Of a stretch of DNA of 17,125 nt, positions 13,583 through 17,125 are shown one piece after another. The stretch is taken from NCBI GenBank assembly GCA_038241115.1, contig JBBRGA010000074.1, positions 1 through 17,125 of the forward strand. The letters run 5' to 3'. This stretch comes from JANYJJ01 sp038241115. Its GTDB lineage: Bacteria > Pseudomonadota > Gammaproteobacteria > Burkholderiales > Burkholderiaceae_C. The translations under genes and the position numbers were made by a program. The notes under the pieces were generated by a model, which was not told the origin of the DNA, made no database searches, and saw only the letters and a program-made list of their open reading frames with translations. The first letter of the stretch is position 1. Every line of letters begins with the position of its first letter.

Positions 13583-13960
13583 ATGCCAACCATCAACCAA
13601 CTCGTGCGTCACGGTCGCGAGACCGAGACCGTGAAGTCAAAATCACCCGCCATGCAGGGCAGCCCCCAGCGTCGCGGTGTGTGCACTCGCGTGTACACCA
13701 CCACCCCCAAGAAGCCTAATTCTGCGCTGCGTAAAGTGGCCAAAGTTCGTCTGACCAACGGCTTCGAGATCATTAGCTACATCGGCGGCGAAGGGCACAA
13801 CCTTCAAGAGCACAGTGTGGTGTTGGTTCGCGGCGGTCGAGTCAAAGACTTGCCGGGTGTTCGCTACCACATCGTGCGCGGATCACTCGACTTGCAAGGC
13901 GTGAAAGACCGCAAGCAGTCGCGCTCCAAGTACGGTGCCAAGCGTCCTAAGAAGACTTAA
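13583..13960 (+). CDS. rpsL: 30S ribosomal protein S12
   Basis: S12 sits at the decoding centre, controls translational accuracy, and is the target altered in streptomycin resistance. The 125-residue product matches the family across its length: MPTINQLVRHGR, RRGVCTRVYTTTPKKPNSALRK, GGEGHNLQEHSVVLVRGGRVKDLPGVRYH and a basic KRPKKT end (quoted in parts). Numbering matches E. coli, with the wild-type K43, K88 and P91, so no streptomycin-resistance change is visible. D89, methylthiolated by RimO in many bacteria, is present. The ribosome-binding site is weak: CGGAAA at 13565-13570 is 12 bases from the ATG. It opens the str operon. Confidence 0.98.
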   Translation: MPTINQLVRHGRETETVKSKSPAMQGSPQRRGVCTRVYTTTPKKPNSALRKVAKVRLTNGFEIISYIGGEGHNLQEHSVVLVRGGRVKDLPGVRYHIVRGSLDLQGVKDRKQSRSKYGAKRPKKT

Positions 13961-14074
13961 TACCAGCCTTCTTGACTCGGACTCGTTCCGCGCAAGAAAT
14001 CTCGCGGTGCCTATCAAAGTGCACTGAGTAAGTGGCGGGCCGCCAGCCTCACGGTTGTGATGACTCCCAGGACG

Positions 14075-14090
14075 CAAGTTTTCAAACTTG
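14075..14090 (+). other. Hairpin in the rpsL-rpsG gap
   Basis: CAAGTT (14075-14080) pairs with AACTTG (14085-14090) around TTCA, with a G-U and a C-G pair below. It ends 28 bases before rpsG. A second short GC stem is TGGCG (14033-14037) with CGCCA (14041-14045). In E. coli S7 binds the rpsL-rpsG intercistronic RNA to repress its own synthesis. These stems occupy the right place, but similarity to the S7 site was not established. Confidence 0.3.
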
Positions 14091-14118
14091 TGCCAACTGA
14101 AGCAAAAAAGGAATAGAA

Positions 14119-14589
14119 ATGCCTCGTCGTCGCGAAGTCCCCAAACGGGACATACTCCCCGATCCGAAATTCGGTTCAGTCGATCTGTCTAAATTCATGA
14201 ACGTCATCATGGAATCGGGTAAGAAAGCCATTGCTGAGCGCATTATTTACGGTGCCCTAGAGCAAGTCGAAAAGAAGTCGGGCAAAGATCCGCTGGAAAT
14301 CTTCACCGTCGCCTTGAACAACATCAAACCGATGGTTGAAGTGAAGTCACGCCGCGTCGGCGGTGCGAACTACCAAGTTCCCGTGGAAGTTCGCCCTGTG
14401 CGCCGCGTGGCCTTGGCCATGCGCTGGTTGAAAGAGTCGGCCCGCAAACGTGGTGAAAAGTCGATGGCCCAGCGCCTGGCCAACGAGTTGCTTGAGGCCG
14501 TTGAAGGTCGCGGCGGCGCGATGAAGAAGCGCGATGAAGTGCACCGCATGGCAGAAGCCAACAAGGCGTTTTCGCATTTCCGTTTCTAA
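14119..14589 (+). CDS. rpsG: 30S ribosomal protein S7
   Basis: S7 nucleates assembly of the 30S head by binding the 3' domain of 16S rRNA and lines the E site. The 156-residue product has the standard short-form length and the expected start MPRRREVPKRDILPDPKFGS. The conserved stretches ESGKKAIAERIIYGAL, VEVKSRRVGGANYQVPVEV and the C-terminal HRMAEANKAFSHFRF are all present. AAGGAA (14108-14113) precedes the ATG. It lies 158 bases after rpsL. A terminator-like hairpin separates it from fusA. Confidence 0.98.
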   Translation: MPRRREVPKRDILPDPKFGSVDLSKFMNVIMESGKKAIAERIIYGALEQVEKKSGKDPLEIFTVALNNIKPMVEVKSRRVGGANYQVPVEVRPVRRVALAMRWLKESARKRGEKSMAQRLANELLEAVEGRGGAMKKRDEVHRMAEANKAFSHFRF

Positions 14590-14607
14590 GCCGTCAGTCT
14601 CAGCCCC

Positions 14608-14653
14608 GGCCGCTCTTCGGGTTTACACCAGCCCACGAGCGGCCCCTGTTTTT
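14608..14653 (+). terminator. Terminator/attenuator-like hairpin between rpsG and fusA
   Basis: GGCCGCTC (14608-14615) pairs perfectly with GAGCGGCC (14637-14644). An inner GGG/CCC pairing is possible (14619-14621 with 14632-14634). The stem is followed by CCTGTTTTTG, with five T at 14649-14653. This has the form of an intrinsic terminator, 18 bases after the rpsG stop and only 38 bases before the fusA start codon. No promoter is visible in those 38 bases, so partial read-through (attenuation) seems more likely than full termination. Confidence 0.6.
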
Positions 14654-14691
14654 GTCAGATCGTCAGTCATCCAGTTTTGGAGAGCCCCATC

Positions 14692-16794
14692 ATGGCCCGC
14701 AAGACCCCCATTGAGCGTTACCGCAACATCGGCATTTCGGCTCACATCGACGCCGGAAAAACCACGACCACCGAACGCATCCTGTTCTACACCGGTGTCA
14801 ACCACAAAATCGGTGAAGTGCACGATGGCGCTGCCACGATGGACTGGATGGAGCAAGAACAAGAGCGCGGCATCACGATCACTTCGGCGGCCACCACCTG
14901 CTTCTGGAAGGGCATGGACTTGGCTCGCCCTGAGCACCGCATCAACATCATCGATACGCCCGGCCACGTCGACTTCACCATTGAAGTTGAGCGTTCGATG
15001 CGCGTGCTCGACGGTGCCTGCATGGTGTACTGCGCTGTGGGCGGCGTGCAGCCGCAGTCAGAAACCGTTTGGCGTCAGGCCAACAAGTACAAAGTGCCTC
15101 GTTTGGCCTTTGTTAACAAGATGGATCGCACAGGTGCAAACTTCATGAAGGTCTACGACCAGATGAAGGTTCGCCTCAAAGCCAACCCTGTTCCCATCGT
15201 GCTGCCCATCGGGGCAGAAGAGAACTTCACCGGCGTGATCGACCTTATCAAGATGAAAGCCATTCTCTGGGATGAAGCGTCTCAGGGCATGAAGTTCAAC
15301 TACGTTGAAATCCCTGACGACATGCTTGCCGATGCCAAAAAGTGGCGCGAGAACATGGTCGAGGCAGCGGCCGAATCATCCGAAGACATGATGAACAAGT
15401 ACTTGGAAGAGGGCGACCTCACCGAGGAAGAAATCATGCTCGGCATCCGCACACGCACCATCGCGGCTGAAATCCAACCCATGTTTTGCGGCACTGCCTT
15501 CAAGAACAAGGGCGTGCAGCGCATGCTCGACGGCATTCTTGATTTCATGCCGTCGCCAGCCGACATCCCGCCCGTGCCAGGCACCGACGACGACGACAAA
15601 CCTGTCGTGCGCTACCGCACCGACGAAGAGAAATTCGCCGCTTTGGCATTCAAATTGATGACCGACCCATATGTGGGTCAGCTCACTTTCGTGCGCGTCT
15701 ATTCGGGCGTGCTGAAGTCGGGTGACTCGGTTTACAACCCGATCCGTGGCAAGAAAGAGCGCATCGGCCGCATCTTGCAAATGCACGCCAACCAACGCGA
15801 AGAGATCAAAGAAATTTTGGCCGGCGACATCGCGGCCTGCGTGGGTTTGAAAGACGTGACCACGGGCGAAACCCTGTGCGATCCGACCGCGATCATCACG
15901 CTGGAAAAAATGGTGTTTCCGGAGCCTGTCATTTCGCAAGCCGTCGAACCCAAGACCAAGCCTGACCAAGAAAAGATGGGCATTGCCTTGGGCCGTTTGG
16001 CCCAGGAAGACCCGTCTTTCCGAGTTAAGACCGACGAAGAGTCTGGCCAGACCATCATTTCAGGCATGGGCGAGTTGCACCTGGAAATCATTGTCGACCG
16101 CATGAAGCGCGAGTTCGGTGTGGAAGCCAACGTCGGCAAGCCGCAAGTGGCTTACCGCGAAACCATCCGCCGCGCTGTGGTGGACATCGAAGGCAAATTC
16201 GTTCGCCAGTCGGGCGGTAAAGGTCAGTACGGCCATGTGGTGCTCAAGCTCGAGCCGCAAGAGCCAGGCAAGGGCTTCGAGTTTGTTGACGCCATCAAGG
16301 GCGGTGTCGTGCCTCGCGAATTCATTCCGGCAGTCCGAAAAGGCGTGGAAGAGTCATTGCCGGCCGGTGTGTTGGCAGGCTACCCCGTGGTCGATGTGAA
16401 GGTTACGTTGACCTTCGGTTCATACCACGAGGTGGACTCGAACGAGAACGCCTTCAAGATGGCTGCGTCACTCGGTTTCAAAGACGGCTGCCGCAAGGCA
16501 GGCCCGGTGATTTTGGAGCCGATGATGGCGGTTGAAGTCGAAACGCCTGAAGACTATGCCGGCAGCGTGATGGGTGATTTGTCATCACGTCGCGGCATGG
16601 TGCAAGGCATGGACGACATGCCTGGCGGCGGCAAGGTCATCAAAGCAGAAGTCCCGTTGTCGGAAATGTTCGGCTACTCGACCACGCTGCGCTCGATGTC
16701 GCAAGGTCGCGCCACTTACACGATGGAGTTCAAGCACTACTCGGAAGCGCCTAAAAACGTGGCCGACGCGATCATTACTTCAAGAGGCAAGTAA
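14692..16794 (+). CDS. fusA: Elongation factor G
   Basis: EF-G is the GTPase that drives tRNA-mRNA translocation and, with the recycling factor, splits ribosomes. The 700-residue product has the G1 loop AHIDAGKT (residues 17-24), the switch II motif DTPGH (88-92) and the G4 motif NKMD (142-145), followed by the beta-barrel domain II and the domain III-V region (GMGELHLEII, GGKGQYGHV, then SYHEVDSNENAFKMA). The ATG at 14692 is preferred because GGAG (14679-14682) stands nine bases before it and the family starts MARKTPIERYRN; an in-frame TTG at 14677 would put that ribosome-binding site inside the gene. It is the third gene of the str operon and is followed by tuf. Confidence 0.99.
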   Translation: MARKTPIERYRNIGISAHIDAGKTTTTERILFYTGVNHKIGEVHDGAATMDWMEQEQERGITITSAATTCFWKGMDLARPEHRINIIDTPGHVDFTIEVERSMRVLDGACMVYCAVGGVQPQSETVWRQANKYKVPRLAFVNKMDRTGANFMKVYDQMKVRLKANPVPIVLPIGAEENFTGVIDLIKMKAILWDEASQGMKFNYVEIPDDMLADAKKWRENMVEAAAESSEDMMNKYLEEGDLTEEEIMLGIRTRTIAAEIQPMFCGTAFKNKGVQRMLDGILDFMPSPADIPPVPGTDDDDKPVVRYRTDEEKFAALAFKLMTDPYVGQLTFVRVYSGVLKSGDSVYNPIRGKKERIGRILQMHANQREEIKEILAGDIAACVGLKDVTTGETLCDPTAIITLEKMVFPEPVISQAVEPKTKPDQEKMGIALGRLAQEDPSFRVKTDEESGQTIISGMGELHLEIIVDRMKREFGVEANVGKPQVAYRETIRRAVVDIEGKFVRQSGGKGQYGHVVLKLEPQEPGKGFEFVDAIKGGVVPREFIPAVRKGVEESLPAGVLAGYPVVDVKVTLTFGSYHEVDSNENAFKMAASLGFKDGCRKAGPVILEPMMAVEVETPEDYAGSVMGDLSSRRGMVQGMDDMPGGGKVIKAEVPLSEMFGYSTTLRSMSQGRATYTMEFKHYSEAPKNVADAIITSRGK

Positions 16795-16835
16795 ACGGGG
16801 CAAGCGGCGGGCAACTGCGGCGGGACCCCTTCTTT

Positions 16836-16892
16836 TTCTGCGGTCTTCGGTTTTTGCGCGCTTGTTGCCAGTGGCAAGCGATTTACGCAGAA
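16836..16892 (+). other. Folded fusA-tuf intergenic element
   Basis: TTCTGCG (16836-16842) can pair with CGCAGAA (16886-16892), enclosing CGCTTG (16859-16864) with CAAGCG (16875-16880). This makes a two-tier stem in the 151-base gap between fusA and tuf. No U-tract follows it. It could be a processing or stability element for the abundant tuf mRNA; no function is shown. Confidence 0.3.
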
Positions 16893-16945
16893 GCCGGAAA
16901 CCTTAAACATCACACTGGCACTGCTCTTTACTTGGAGAATTGAAA

Positions 16946-17125
16946 ATGGCAAAAGGCAAATTTGAGCGCACCAAGCCGCACGTTAACGTAGGCACGATTG
17001 GTCACGTCGACCACGGCAAGACCACGTTGACAGCGGCCATTACCACCGTGCTGAGCAAGCTGTACGGCGGCGAAGCCAAGGCGTACGACCAGATCGACGC
17101 AGCGCCCGAAGAAAAAGCGCGCGGC
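16946..17125 (+). CDS. tuf: Elongation factor Tu, N-terminal part (partial)
   Basis: The first 60 codons of EF-Tu are present and the gene runs off the window. It starts MAKGKFERTKPHVNVGTIGH and contains the GHVDHGKT P-loop at residues 19-26, then the approach to the switch I region (DAAPEEKARG). GGAG (16934-16937) lies eight bases before the ATG. It is the last visible gene of the str operon, after fusA. The visible residues do not overlap those of the other tuf at 1-54, so the two copies cannot be compared here. Confidence 0.98.
   Translation, partial: MAKGKFERTKPHVNVGTIGHVDHGKTTLTAAITTVLSKLYGGEAKAYDQIDAAPEEKARG

Noticed and set aside
13348..13596. An 82-residue minus-strand frame ending 11 bases before the PIN gene, in the place where an antitoxin would be expected.
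   Set aside because: It begins inside rpsL, overlaps the rpsL leader hairpins, and shows no antitoxin-like DNA-binding or other recognisable fold. Its composition looks like translated non-coding sequence.
14677..14691. A TTG start adding five residues to EF-G.
   Set aside because: The GGAG used by the ATG at 14692 would fall inside the coding sequence, and EF-G proteins begin at MARKTP.
15586..15600. A DDDDK motif in EF-G that matches an enteropeptidase cleavage site.
   Set aside because: It lies in a variable acidic loop around residues 299-303 and is coincidental; a bacterial cytoplasmic factor has no contact with that protease.

Overview
This window is a core housekeeping region of a betaproteobacterium. 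It joins the rif-type cluster (tRNA-Trp, secE, nusG, rplK, rplA, rplJ, rplL, rpoB, rpoC) to the str-type operon (rpsL, rpsG, fusA, tuf), with an EF-Tu gene cut off at each end. Gene order, the extended NusG N-terminus, protein lengths and the moderately high GC content fit order Burkholderiales, and a Comamonadaceae-like member is my best guess. Genus cannot be set from the sequence alone.

Layout: the last 18 codons of one tuf (1-54), tRNA-Trp (86-161), secE (302-688) and nusG (700-1353) are followed by a structured 210-base leader. Then come rplK (1564-1995) and rplA (1998-2708). A 326-base gap holds a terminator-like hairpin and a clear L10 leader RNA, then rplJ (3035-3634, TTG start) and rplL (3676-4053). 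A 394-base gap contains an unusually long hairpin and a Z-DNA-prone tract, then rpoB (4448-8572) and rpoC (8584-12801). A two-way terminator separates rpoC from the only accessory gene, an orphan PIN-domain protein on the minus strand (12860-13336). A 246-base divergent region with a folded leader precedes rpsL (13583-13960), rpsG (14119-14589), fusA (14692-16794) and the first 60 codons of a second tuf (16946-17125).

The genes form the core of gene expression. RpoB and RpoC are the catalytic subunits of RNA polymerase, and NusG links polymerase to Rho or the ribosome. L11, L1, L10 and L7/L12 build the factor-binding stalk and L1 arm of the large subunit, and S12 and S7 belong to the small subunit. 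EF-G and EF-Tu work on the stalk, tRNA-Trp is their substrate, and SecE belongs to the export channel. Control appears to lie mainly in the intergenic RNA: L10 leader, possible L1 site, a possible RNase III site before rpoB, and a terminator-like attenuator between rpsG and fusA.

I found no convincing undescribed multi-gene system. The items most worth a second look are the lone PIN gene between the two essential operons, the roughly 20-bp rplL-rpoB hairpin, the rpsG-fusA terminator-like element, the alternative hairpins before rpsL, and the 26-bp alternating purine-pyrimidine tract just upstream of rpoB.
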